Position numbers and translations under genes: made by a program. Shown one piece after another: positions 1-6,698 of a stretch of DNA of 64,000 nucleotides. Origin of the DNA: JBMDXB01 sp048594975 (GTDB taxonomy: Bacteria; Acidobacteriota; Vicinamibacteria; Vicinamibacterales; 2-12-FULL-66-21); assembly GCA_048594975.1 (NCBI GenBank), contig JBMDXQ010000104.1:101780-165779 (forward strand), given 5' to 3'. Positions within the stretch are counted from its first letter, which is position 1. Every line of letters starts with the position of its first letter. The notes under the pieces are model-generated. The model searched no databases and was not told the origin of the DNA. It worked only from the letters and a program-made list of their open reading frames with translations.

Positions 1-147
1 GACGAAGAGCTCCGCCGCCGCCTGCCGGTCGCCGCGCCGCGCAGCGACGTGCGCCTGCTCGACGTCGAGCCGGCGAACGGCGCCGTGTTTCTCGCGCTCC
101 AGGAGGCGCACGGCGGCGCCCGCGTGCCCGTATACAAAGTGGAGTGA
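1..147 (+). CDS. C-terminal end of a probable BadF/NagK-type sugar kinase (5' partial)
   Basis: This is the last 48 codons of a gene entering from the left edge; reading frame 1 is open and ends in TGA at 145-147. The visible tail (VRLLDVEPANGAVFLAL) resembles the C-terminus of BadF/BadG/BcrA-type ATPases such as N-acetylglucosamine kinase, in which a Gly-Ala-rich helix closes the second actin-like lobe. It overlaps the nagB start by one base, so the two are probably one operon. A GlcNAc or MurNAc kinase beside nagB and murQ would make sense for amino-sugar recycling. Too little is visible to be certain. Confidence 0.5.
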   Translation, partial: DEELRRRLPVAAPRSDVRLLDVEPANGAVFLALQEAHGGARVPVYKVE

Positions 148-938
148 TGTCCGACGGCAACATCCGGGTCTCGGTGTTCACTGACAACCGCGCCGCCGCG
201 CGCGCGCTCGCGCGCCGGATCGCAGAGGCGGTCGCGGCCAGGCCGCGCCTCGTTCTCGGCCTGCCGACGGGCCGCACGCCGGTCGCGCTCTATGCGGAAC
301 TGGCGGCGCTGCACGCCGCGGGGCGCCTCGATTTCTCGCAGGTGACCACGTTCAACCTGGACGAGTTCGTCGGCATCCCACCGTCGCACCCGGGCAGTTA
401 CCGGACCTTCATGGAAAGGCAGCTGTTCTCGCGCGTGAACGTCGACCCGTCGCGCGTCGACTTCCTGCGCGGCGATGCTCCGGATCTGGACGAGGAGTGC
501 GCGCGCTACGAGCGTGCGATCGCCGCGGCGGGCGGCATCGACCTGCAGGTACTGGGGATCGGGACCAACGGCCACATCGGATTCAACGAGCCGGCGCGCG
601 AACTGCAGGCGCGCACCCACCGCGTGACGTTGACGCCCGAGACTCGGCGGAGCAACGCGGCGCTCTTCGGCGGCGCGGTCGAGGCCGTCCCCGCCGAAGC
701 GCTGTCGATGGGCATGGCGACGATCCTCCAAGCGCGGGCCGTCGTCCTTCTCGCGATCGGCAAATCCAAGGCGACGTGCGTCGAGCGGGTAGTCAGCGGC
801 CCGCTCACGACCGATCTGCCCGCCTCGTTCCTCCAGCTGCACCGGGACGCGGAGGTGATCCTCGACGAGGCGGCGGCCGAGAAGCTGCGGTTGCCGGCAG
901 GTCGTCCGGCGGGCGGGTCGCGGTGGCTCAGGCCTTGA
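147..938 (+). CDS. nagB: Glucosamine-6-phosphate deaminase
   Basis: Converts glucosamine-6-phosphate to fructose-6-phosphate plus ammonia in the cytoplasm, linking amino-sugar recycling to glycolysis. The 263-residue protein has the usual family length. It shows the phosphosugar-binding GLPTGRTPV segment near residue 34, the catalytic NLDEFVGI segment near residue 70 and GIGTNGHIGFNEP near residue 135. ATG at 147 overlaps the stop of the upstream kinase (TGATG); a GTG one codon earlier is possible. The 3' end overlaps convergent murQ by 11 bp. Translational coupling with the kinase is likely. Confidence 0.93.
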   Translation: MSDGNIRVSVFTDNRAAARALARRIAEAVAARPRLVLGLPTGRTPVALYAELAALHAAGRLDFSQVTTFNLDEFVGIPPSHPGSYRTFMERQLFSRVNVDPSRVDFLRGDAPDLDEECARYERAIAAAGGIDLQVLGIGTNGHIGFNEPARELQARTHRVTLTPETRRSNAALFGGAVEAVPAEALSMGMATILQARAVVLLAIGKSKATCVERVVSGPLTTDLPASFLQLHRDAEVILDEAAAEKLRLPAGRPAGGSRWLRP

Positions 939-1869
939 CCAGCTGACGCAGGCGTTCCTCGACGTCTTCGCCGATCGCCTCGCGCACCAGGTCGTCCGCC
1001 TTGCGCAGGCGCTTCAGCGCCTGCGGCAGCGTCGACCCGGTCTTCTGCATGACGATCGCCGCCTTCACGTTCCACTTCGCGCGCTTCAGCAGGTCGTCGG
1101 CCGCTTCGTAGTCGAGGCCGGTGACGACGCCGACGATCCGACGGGCGCGGTCCTTCAGCTTCTCCGAGCCGGTGCGCACGTCGACCATGAGGTTGCCGTA
1201 GGTCTTGCCCATCTTGACCATCGCGATGGTGGTGAGCATGTTCAGCACCATCTTGGTCGCGGTGCCGGCCTTGAGACGGGTGGAGCCGGCGATGATTTCC
1301 GGGCCGACCGCCGGCGCGATCTGCAGATCGACGAAGTTGGCGAGGTCGGCGCCCGGCCAGCAGGTGATGAAGATGATCTTCGCGCCGGCCTTGCGCGCGC
1401 GGGTCAGCGCGCCGCGCACGAACGGCGTCATACCGCTGGCGGAGACGCCGATGACGACGTCCTTGTTGCCGAGCCGCACGCGGGCGATGCTGCGTGCCCC
1501 TTCCTCGTAGTTGTCCTCGACGCCCTCCTTCGCGCGGAACACGGCGTCCTGGCCGCCCGCCATGATCGCCTGTACCAGCGCGGGTGCGGTGCCGAACGTG
1601 GGCGGCATCTCCGAGGCCTCGACGACGCCGAGGCGGCCGCTCGTGCCGGCGCCGACGAAGACGACGCGGCCCCCCTTGCGCATTGCCTGGACGATGATCT
1701 CGACCCCGTGCGCGATGCGTTCCTTCTCCCGGTGCACCGCGTTGACCACCTTGCGGTCCTCGCTGACGACCATCTCGACGATGTCGCGGACCGGGGTCTT
1801 GTCGATGGCGAGGCTGACCGGATTGATCGCTTCAGTGGGAAGACTCTGCCATTTGGACTGCGTGGGCAT
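928..1869 (-). CDS. murQ: N-acetylmuramic acid 6-phosphate etherase
   Basis: Cleaves the lactyl ether of MurNAc-6-phosphate to give GlcNAc-6-phosphate and D-lactate in peptidoglycan recycling. The 313-residue protein is a single SIS domain. GAGTSGRLGVVEASEMPPTFG near residues 75-95 is the MurQ signature and contains the catalytic acid region, and a second glycine-rich GVSASGMTPFV segment follows. ATG at 1869 is preferred over a GTG one codon upstream. It is convergent with nagB, and the pair covers consecutive steps of cell-wall sugar recovery. A good sigma-70-like promoter lies 31 bp upstream. Confidence 0.94.
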   Translation of the reverse strand: MPTQSKWQSLPTEAINPVSLAIDKTPVRDIVEMVVSEDRKVVNAVHREKERIAHGVEIIVQAMRKGGRVVFVGAGTSGRLGVVEASEMPPTFGTAPALVQAIMAGGQDAVFRAKEGVEDNYEEGARSIARVRLGNKDVVIGVSASGMTPFVRGALTRARKAGAKIIFITCWPGADLANFVDLQIAPAVGPEIIAGSTRLKAGTATKMVLNMLTTIAMVKMGKTYGNLMVDVRTGSEKLKDRARRIVGVVTGLDYEAADDLLKRAKWNVKAAIVMQKTGSTLPQALKRLRKADDLVREAIGEDVEERLRQLVKA

Positions 1870-1899
1870 CACGTGTTCCGAGAGCGCGGGCAGCCGCTA

Positions 1900-1928
1900 A
1901 CACTACTCTCGGGATGATCGGGTGTCAA
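1900..1928 (-). promoter_or_regulatory. Sigma-70-type promoter for murQ
   Basis: On the minus strand TTGACA (1923-1928) and TAGTGT (1900-1905) are separated by exactly 17 bp. Transcription would begin about 24 bp upstream of the murQ ATG. Confidence 0.6.
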
Positions 1929-1944
1929 ACTGTGGGTCGCCGAG

Positions 1945-2125
1945 GAGTCGACTGTCGACGGTCGAAAGGCAGACAGAGTCGGCAGGCGGAATCGCGAGTC
2001 AGTTCCGGAGAACCAGTCGTTCGTGGAAGACTCCGACGACCGAGACTCTGACTCAGACTCAGACGCTGACTCCGACGTAGACTCTGACTCTGACTTAGAC
2101 TATCGACAGTCGACTGTCGACTATC
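1945..2125. repeat. Degenerate GACTCN/GTCGAC repeat element before xerD
   Basis: Imperfect 6-bp units of the form GACTCT/GACTCA/GACTCC fill 2043-2100. They are flanked on both sides by GTCGACTGTCGAC-type sequence, and 1947-1958 is a perfect 12-bp inverted copy of 2103-2114. The element runs to the base before the xerD GTG, leaving no Shine-Dalgarno sequence. The same unit recurs at 15.7 kb and 61.4 kb. It is non-coding by appearance; reading frames through it give only Asp-Ser or Ser-Glu runs. Confidence 0.8.
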
Positions 2126-3013
2126 GTGCTGAACTCCATCGACACCTACGTGACATACTTGCGCGACGTGCGGCGGCTGTCGCCGAACACGGTGGAAAGC
2201 TACGCGCGGGACCTCGCGGCACTGGCGGCGTTCGCCGACCGACGCGGCCGATCGGTCGACGCGCTGGACCGACGGGAGCTCGAGGCGTTCGTCCGCACCC
2301 TGATGTCGGGCGGCCTGGCGCCGCGGTCGGTCGCCCGTGCCGTCGCGTCGATGCGCGGCTTCTACCGGTTCCTGGCGCTCGAGAAGAGGCTGGAGCGAAG
2401 TCCCGCCGCCGACGTGCAGCCGCCCAGGGCGTGGCCGGGGCTGCCGAAGTACCTGGATCTCGACGAGGTCGATCGAGTCCTCGCGCAGCCCGACGCCGGC
2501 ACGCCGCTCGGCCTCCGCGACAAGGCGCTCATCGAGGTGCTGTACGCGACCGGGCTGCGCGTCTCCGAGCTCGTGGCGCTCACGGCCTCGGACCTGAACC
2601 TGGAGCAGGGCTACCTGACGTGCACGGGGAAGGGGGACAAGCAGCGCATCGTGCCGATGGGCCACGACGCGGCCGAGTGGGTGCGGCGCTACCTGCAGGA
2701 GGCCAGGCCGAAGCTCGCCGGACGCCGCGGCGCAAGCCCGCGGCTGTTCGTCAACGCACGCGGCGGCCCGCTGTCGCGCGTGGGCTTCTGGAAAGTGCTT
2801 GCGGCGTACGGCCGCAAGGCGGGGATTCCGCGCGCCATCAGCCCGCACGTGCTGAGGCACTCGTTCGCGACCCACCTCCTCGAGCGCGGCGCCGACCTGC
2901 GCATGATCCAGGTGATGCTCGGACACGCCGACCTGTCCACCACGCAGATCTACACGCACGTGCTGGAGGCGCGCCTTCGGGCGGTGTACGATCGCTTTCA
3001 CCCGCGGAAATAG
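2126..3013 (+). CDS. xerD: Tyrosine site-specific recombinase XerC/XerD
   Basis: Resolves chromosome dimers at dif together with its partner and FtsK. The 295-residue protein has an N-terminal SAM-like core-binding domain (1-90) and a catalytic domain. All catalytic residues are visible: Arg145 in ATGLRVSEL, the lysine in GKGDKQRIVP, the HVLRHSFATHL box, the LGHADLSTT histidine and the nucleophile Tyr276 in TQIYTHV. Length and core-gene context favour housekeeping Xer over a phage integrase; XerC and XerD cannot be separated here. The GTG start abuts a repeat element and has no evident ribosome-binding site. Confidence 0.9.
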   Translation: MLNSIDTYVTYLRDVRRLSPNTVESYARDLAALAAFADRRGRSVDALDRRELEAFVRTLMSGGLAPRSVARAVASMRGFYRFLALEKRLERSPAADVQPPRAWPGLPKYLDLDEVDRVLAQPDAGTPLGLRDKALIEVLYATGLRVSELVALTASDLNLEQGYLTCTGKGDKQRIVPMGHDAAEWVRRYLQEARPKLAGRRGASPRLFVNARGGPLSRVGFWKVLAAYGRKAGIPRAISPHVLRHSFATHLLERGADLRMIQVMLGHADLSTTQIYTHVLEARLRAVYDRFHPRK

Positions 3014-3017
3014 CGGT

Positions 3018-3097
3018 ACGGCATTCGACGCCCGGCAGCCGACGTTCGGCATTCAGCGTTCGGCATCCAGCATTCGGCATTCGGCATTCGGCATTGA
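3018..3097. repeat. Degenerate GCATTCG heptamer array between xerD and DUF4342 gene
   Basis: About eleven imperfect copies of a 7-bp unit (GCATTCG, GCGTTCG, GCATCCA and similar) run in one direction right after the xerD stop and end 11 bp before the next ATG. A closely related unit (GCATTCA) makes up the hairpin at 11.0 kb. There is no obvious inverted arm here. Confidence 0.75.
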
Positions 3098-3108
3098 CAG
3101 GATTCACC

Positions 3109-3396
3109 ATGGAACGCACCTGGTGGGAGAAGATCGAAGGCACGACCGACCAGATTCTGGGCCAGCTGAAACGGCTGGTCGAAGAAGGCAACGTCCGCCG
3201 CGTCGTCGTCAAGCAGCGCGGCCGGACGATCGCCGAGTTCCCGCTCACGGTGGGCGTGGTCGGTGCGTTGCTTGCTCCGGTGGCGGCGGCCATCGGCGCG
3301 CTGACCGCACTCGTCGCCGAGTGCACTATCGAAGTGGAGAAGATCGAGGTGGAGAAGCCGGCGTCCGAGACGACAGCGCCCCCGGCGGGCGCCTGA
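3109..3396 (+). CDS. DUF4342 domain protein
   Basis: A 95-residue protein matching the DUF4342 pattern. An N-terminal helix (WWEKIEGTTDQILGQLKRLV) is followed by a short beta segment (VRRVVVKQRGRTIAEFPLTVG), a hydrophobic stretch rich in Val, Ala and Leu (residues 52-72) and a charged IEVEKIEVEK tail. The hydrophobic segment suggests membrane association. In related proteins a UBA-like N-terminal helix is often present. The biochemical role is unknown. It sits alone between xerD and metK. ATG at 3109 is the first start after the heptamer array, with no strong Shine-Dalgarno sequence. Confidence 0.75.
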   Translation: MERTWWEKIEGTTDQILGQLKRLVEEGNVRRVVVKQRGRTIAEFPLTVGVVGALLAPVAAAIGALTALVAECTIEVEKIEVEKPASETTAPPAGA

Positions 3397-3402
3397 CGCC
3401 GC

Positions 3403-3432
3403 TTGCCCCGCGGGCGCGCCCTCTGCTACATT
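3403..3432 (+). promoter_or_regulatory. Possible sigma-70 promoter for metK
   Basis: TTGCCC (3403-3408) and TACATT (3427-3432) are 18 bp apart. The roughly 85-nt leader that follows is GC-rich and ends in AAGGAG before the metK ATG. I could not recognise a SAM riboswitch in it. Confidence 0.35.
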
Positions 3433-3525
3433 GAGCGGATTTGAGACGTCCCGCCGGCCGCCTCCTGCCCGGGAAGCGCGACTTCCGGCAGGCACCCCGC
3501 ATTCCAGCCAAGGAGTTCGAGATCC

Positions 3526-4671
3526 ATGAGCCGTAACGGCCGTTACCTGTTCACGTCGGAGTCCGTCACCGAAGGGCACCCCGACAAGATCGCGGATCAG
3601 ATTTCCGATGCCATCCTCGACGCGATTCTCGCGCAGGACCCGGTCGGCCGCGTGGCCTGCGAGACCCTCGTCACCACCGGTCTGGCGATCATTGCCGGCG
3701 AAATCACCACCAGCTGCTACGTCGACTTCCCGAAGGTCGTGCGCGAGACGATCAAGGAGGTCGGCTACACGCGCGCCAAATACGGCTTCGACTCCGAGAC
3801 CTGCGCCGTACTCTCCTCGATCCACGAGCAGTCGCCGGACATTGCCCAGGGCGTGGATCCGGGCGGCGCCGGCGACCAGGGCCTCATGTTCGGCTACGCG
3901 TGCACCGAGACCGAGGAGCTGATGCCGATGCCGATCATGCTGGCGCACAAGCTCGTGAAGGGGCTCTCGTGCGCGCGGCGTGACGGCGTTCTCGACTACC
4001 TCCGCCCGGACGGCAAGTCGCAGGTTTCCGTCGAATACGACAACGGCAGGCCGGTGCGCGTCGACACCGTCGTCGTCTCCACCCAGCACAGCTCGCTCGT
4101 CTCGAACGACACGCTGCGCGAAGACGTGATCGACAAGATCATCAATCGCGTGATCCCGGCCGAGATGGTCGACGCGAAGACCCGCTTCCTGATCAATCCC
4201 ACGGGGCGCTTCGTGGTCGGCGGCCCGCACGGCGACGCCGGCGTCACCGGCCGCAAGATCATCGTCGACACCTACGGCGGCGCGGCGCCGCACGGCGGCG
4301 GCGCCTTCTCGGGGAAGGACCCGACGAAGGTCGATCGGTCGGCCTGCTACATGGCGCGCCACGTCGCCAAGAACGTCGTCGCCGCCGGCCTCGCCGACAA
4401 GTGCCTCGTGCAGCTGGCGTACGCGATTGGCGTGGCCGACCCGGTCTCGGTGCTGATCGACACCCATGGGACGGGCCAGGTCTCCGACGACAGGCTCAGC
4501 GAGCTGGTGCGCGCCCACTTCAAGCTGACGCCTCGCGGCATCATCGAGACGCTCGACCTGCGCCGTCCCATCTACCGTAAGACCGCCGCGTTCGGCCACT
4601 TCGGCCGCAACGAGCCGGAATTCGCCTGGGAGCGGACGGACAGGGCCAACGCGCTGCGCGCCGACGCCTGA
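3526..4671 (+). CDS. metK: S-adenosylmethionine synthetase
   Basis: Makes S-adenosylmethionine from methionine and ATP in the cytoplasm, as a tetramer with Mg and K. The 381-residue length is typical. Signatures are the N-terminal VTEGHPDKIADQISDAILD, the GAGDQGLMFGYA box near residue 115 and the glycine-rich GGGAFSGKDPTKVDRS P-loop-like motif near residue 262. ATG at 3526 follows an AAGGAG ribosome-binding site. The following PHP-domain gene starts 6 bp after the stop and may be cotranscribed. Confidence 0.97.
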   Translation: MSRNGRYLFTSESVTEGHPDKIADQISDAILDAILAQDPVGRVACETLVTTGLAIIAGEITTSCYVDFPKVVRETIKEVGYTRAKYGFDSETCAVLSSIHEQSPDIAQGVDPGGAGDQGLMFGYACTETEELMPMPIMLAHKLVKGLSCARRDGVLDYLRPDGKSQVSVEYDNGRPVRVDTVVVSTQHSSLVSNDTLREDVIDKIINRVIPAEMVDAKTRFLINPTGRFVVGGPHGDAGVTGRKIIVDTYGGAAPHGGGAFSGKDPTKVDRSACYMARHVAKNVVAAGLADKCLVQLAYAIGVADPVSVLIDTHGTGQVSDDRLSELVRAHFKLTPRGIIETLDLRRPIYRKTAAFGHFGRNEPEFAWERTDRANALRADA

Positions 4672-4677
4672 GGCGCG

Positions 4678-6492
4678 GTGACGCGAGTGCTCCTGGTGAC
4701 GGCGGCCTTGGTGGCCGCCGTCCTGCTTTTTGTGCTCGCGACGCTGCCGCCGGCGCCGCGGTCGGTCGGTGTGGCCGGCGTCGATCCGCGGCTCGCGCAG
4801 CGCACTGTGCCCGGCGCGTACCACATTCACACCACACGCTCCGACGGCGCCGAGGACAAGGCGGCGGTTGCGGCCGCCGCGCGTCGGGCAGGCCTCGCCT
4901 TCGCGATCTTCACCGATCACGGTGACGGCACGCGCGCGCCCGATCCGCCCGAGTACATCGACGACGTGCTGTGCATCGACGGTGTGGAGATCAGCACCAA
5001 CGGCGGGCACTACGTCGCGCTGGACATGCCGGCCTCCCCGTACCCTCTTGGTGGCGACGCGGCTGCGGTGGTCGAAGACGTTGCCCGGCTCGGCGGCTTC
5101 GGGATCGCCGCGCACCCGGATTCGCCAAAAGCGGAGCTCGCCTGGACGGACTGGCGCGCGCCGATCGACGGCCTCGAGTGGCTGAACGCCGACAGCGAGT
5201 GGCGCGACGAATCGACGACGCGACTGATCCGCGCGGTCATCGACTACGCCGTGCGGCCGGCTCCCGCCCTGGCCGCGCTGCTCGATCGACCCGCGGCCAC
5301 CCTGGACCGCTGGGAAGAGCTGTCACGGCGCCGGCGCGTCGTCGCGCTGGCCGGCCTGGATGCGCACGGCAGCGTCAAGAGGCGGCTGGAAGGGGGGAGC
5401 TATGTCGGCGGCGGGCCGTCGTACGAGGCCAGCTTCCGCACGCTCGCCAATCGTGTCCTGCTCGAGCGGCCGCTCTCCGGCAACGCTACCGCCGACGCTC
5501 GCGCGATCCTGGACGCGATCCGGCAGGGCAGGGTGTACGCCGCGATTGACGCGCTCGCGCGGCCAGCGCCGATCGATCCAACGGCGTCGGCGTCGAGCTG
5601 GATCCTGCCTGCCGGCGCCACCGTCGTCGAACATGGAGCCGCCGGCGGAGTCATCTGGCGCGAGGTGCAGCTGACGCAAGCGCCGGGCGCGCCTCCCGTA
5701 CCGTGGATCGTCACCAATCCGATCCGCGCGCCGCAGGCAGTTCCGCCGCAGATGTCCACGGTCCCGTCCGGCGGCGTGCCGGTGACCCCGGACTGGCGCA
5801 TCGAGAAGGACGCAGTCTCCGCCGGCTCGTTGGCTGTGTCGCCGGGCGGAAGGATCTCGGTCGAGTACGCGCTTCGCCCGGATGCGCGGGCGAGCCAGTT
5901 CGTGGCGTTGGCGGGAGACCTGTCCGGCGGAACGCCGGCCGCGCAGGTCGTCTTCGAGGGCCGCGCGGCCACGCCCATGCGCGTCTCGGTGCAGCTGCGC
6001 TTCCCGGGAACGGAACGGCGGTGGGGGAAGTCGGTCTACCTCGATCCGGACAGCCGCACCGTCGTCGTGCCGGTGGGGGAGATGCGTGCGGCGGAAGGCG
6101 ACGGGGCCTCGATGCCCGACTCGTCCACCGCGCGGTCGCTCCTTTTCGTGGTGGACCTCACCAACGCCGCCCCGGGCTCCCGCGGGTCATTCTCGATTTC
6201 GAACGTCCGGCTCGCGCCGCGACAGCTTTCCCGGCGCAATGTCATTGAGCGCCGCGATCAAGTCGCTCGCGAGCAGGCCGTGGCGGAACGCCTCGCGCAG
6301 CGCGCGCTCGGCTATCTGCCGCGCCACCGCCCCCTGCCTGGCGCTGGGCGCCTCCCTCGGGGCGGCGGAGACGAACGTTCCCAGCCCGCGGCGCACGTGC
6401 ACCACACCCTCCTGTACCAGGCTCCGGTAGGCGTGCTGAACCGTGTTGGCGTTTACCTTCAGATCGCCCGCCAGCCTGCGCACCGCCGGTAG
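4678..6492 (+). CDS. PHP-domain metal-dependent phosphoesterase, secreted or membrane-anchored
   Basis: A hydrophobic N-terminus (residues 3-22) acts as signal peptide or anchor. A PHP domain follows, with metal ligands in AYHIHTTRSDG, FTDHGDG, GVEIS, AAHPDS and LAGLDAHG. The C-terminal half (about 300-515) looks like beta-sandwich carbohydrate- or ligand-binding domains. GTG at 4678 is preceded by GAGG. PHP proteins hydrolyse phosphoesters; the substrate here is unknown. The natural fold seems to end near residue 518 (position about 6230). The remaining 87 residues are Arg/Ala/Gln-rich and overlap the antisense GntR gene by 306 bp, so the true stop may have been lost or shifted. Confidence 0.75.
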   Translation: MTRVLLVTAALVAAVLLFVLATLPPAPRSVGVAGVDPRLAQRTVPGAYHIHTTRSDGAEDKAAVAAAARRAGLAFAIFTDHGDGTRAPDPPEYIDDVLCIDGVEISTNGGHYVALDMPASPYPLGGDAAAVVEDVARLGGFGIAAHPDSPKAELAWTDWRAPIDGLEWLNADSEWRDESTTRLIRAVIDYAVRPAPALAALLDRPAATLDRWEELSRRRRVVALAGLDAHGSVKRRLEGGSYVGGGPSYEASFRTLANRVLLERPLSGNATADARAILDAIRQGRVYAAIDALARPAPIDPTASASSWILPAGATVVEHGAAGGVIWREVQLTQAPGAPPVPWIVTNPIRAPQAVPPQMSTVPSGGVPVTPDWRIEKDAVSAGSLAVSPGGRISVEYALRPDARASQFVALAGDLSGGTPAAQVVFEGRAATPMRVSVQLRFPGTERRWGKSVYLDPDSRTVVVPVGEMRAAEGDGASMPDSSTARSLLFVVDLTNAAPGSRGSFSISNVRLAPRQLSRRNVIERRDQVAREQAVAERLAQRALGYLPRHRPLPGAGRLPRGGGDERSQPAAHVHHTLLYQAPVGVLNRVGVYLQIARQPAHRR

Positions 6493-6597
6493 CGGATCTT
6501 CCGCGTGTAACACCCCGATCGAAATGCAGCGACGAACCTCGTCGACGATTTGACGGTAGACGGGCCTCGGATCTTTGGGGTCCAGATCAATCAGCAC
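6187..6597 (-). CDS. GntR-family (YtrA-like) transcriptional regulator
   Basis: A 136-residue protein with the GntR winged helix-turn-helix at residues 10-80 (VYRQIVDEVRRCISIG, RRLAGDLKVNANTVQHAYRSL, VHVRRGLGTFV). A short helical tail replaces a large ligand domain, as in the YtrA subfamily. YtrA regulators usually repress a neighbouring ABC transporter operon; none is beside it here. The GTG start follows a cluster of CTAG-containing repeats that probably form its own operator. The 3' third overlaps the PHP gene in antisense. Confidence 0.88.
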   Translation of the reverse strand: MLIDLDPKDPRPVYRQIVDEVRRCISIGVLHAEDPLPAVRRLAGDLKVNANTVQHAYRSLVQEGVVHVRRGLGTFVSAAPREAPSARQGAVARQIAERALREAFRHGLLASDLIAALNDIAPGKLSRREPDVRNRE

Positions 6598-6598
6598 G

Positions 6599-6646
6599 CT
6601 AGTATACTAGCATACTATGTCACTAGAACACTAGGTTACTAGAACA
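6599..6646 (-). promoter_or_regulatory. CTAG-rich operator/promoter of the GntR gene
   Basis: Holds a perfect 12-bp palindrome CTAGTATACTAG (6599-6610), a related TAGCATACTA (6608-6617) and two ACTAGAACA copies (6622-6630, 6638-6646) 16 bp apart. On the minus strand TATGCT (6609-6614) could be a -10 box, which would place the start of transcription only a few bases before the GTG. CTAG is normally rare in such GC-rich DNA. GntR autoregulation is inferred. Confidence 0.6.
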
Positions 6647-6698
6647 CCGGCCGGCACTTCGCTTACGGCTCTCCGCCTCCGCGATCGGGCGGCCGGCG

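Noticed and set aside
3433..3520. SAM riboswitch before metK
   Set aside because: I could not find paired elements of a known SAM riboswitch in the 85-nt leader; a covariance-model search would be needed.
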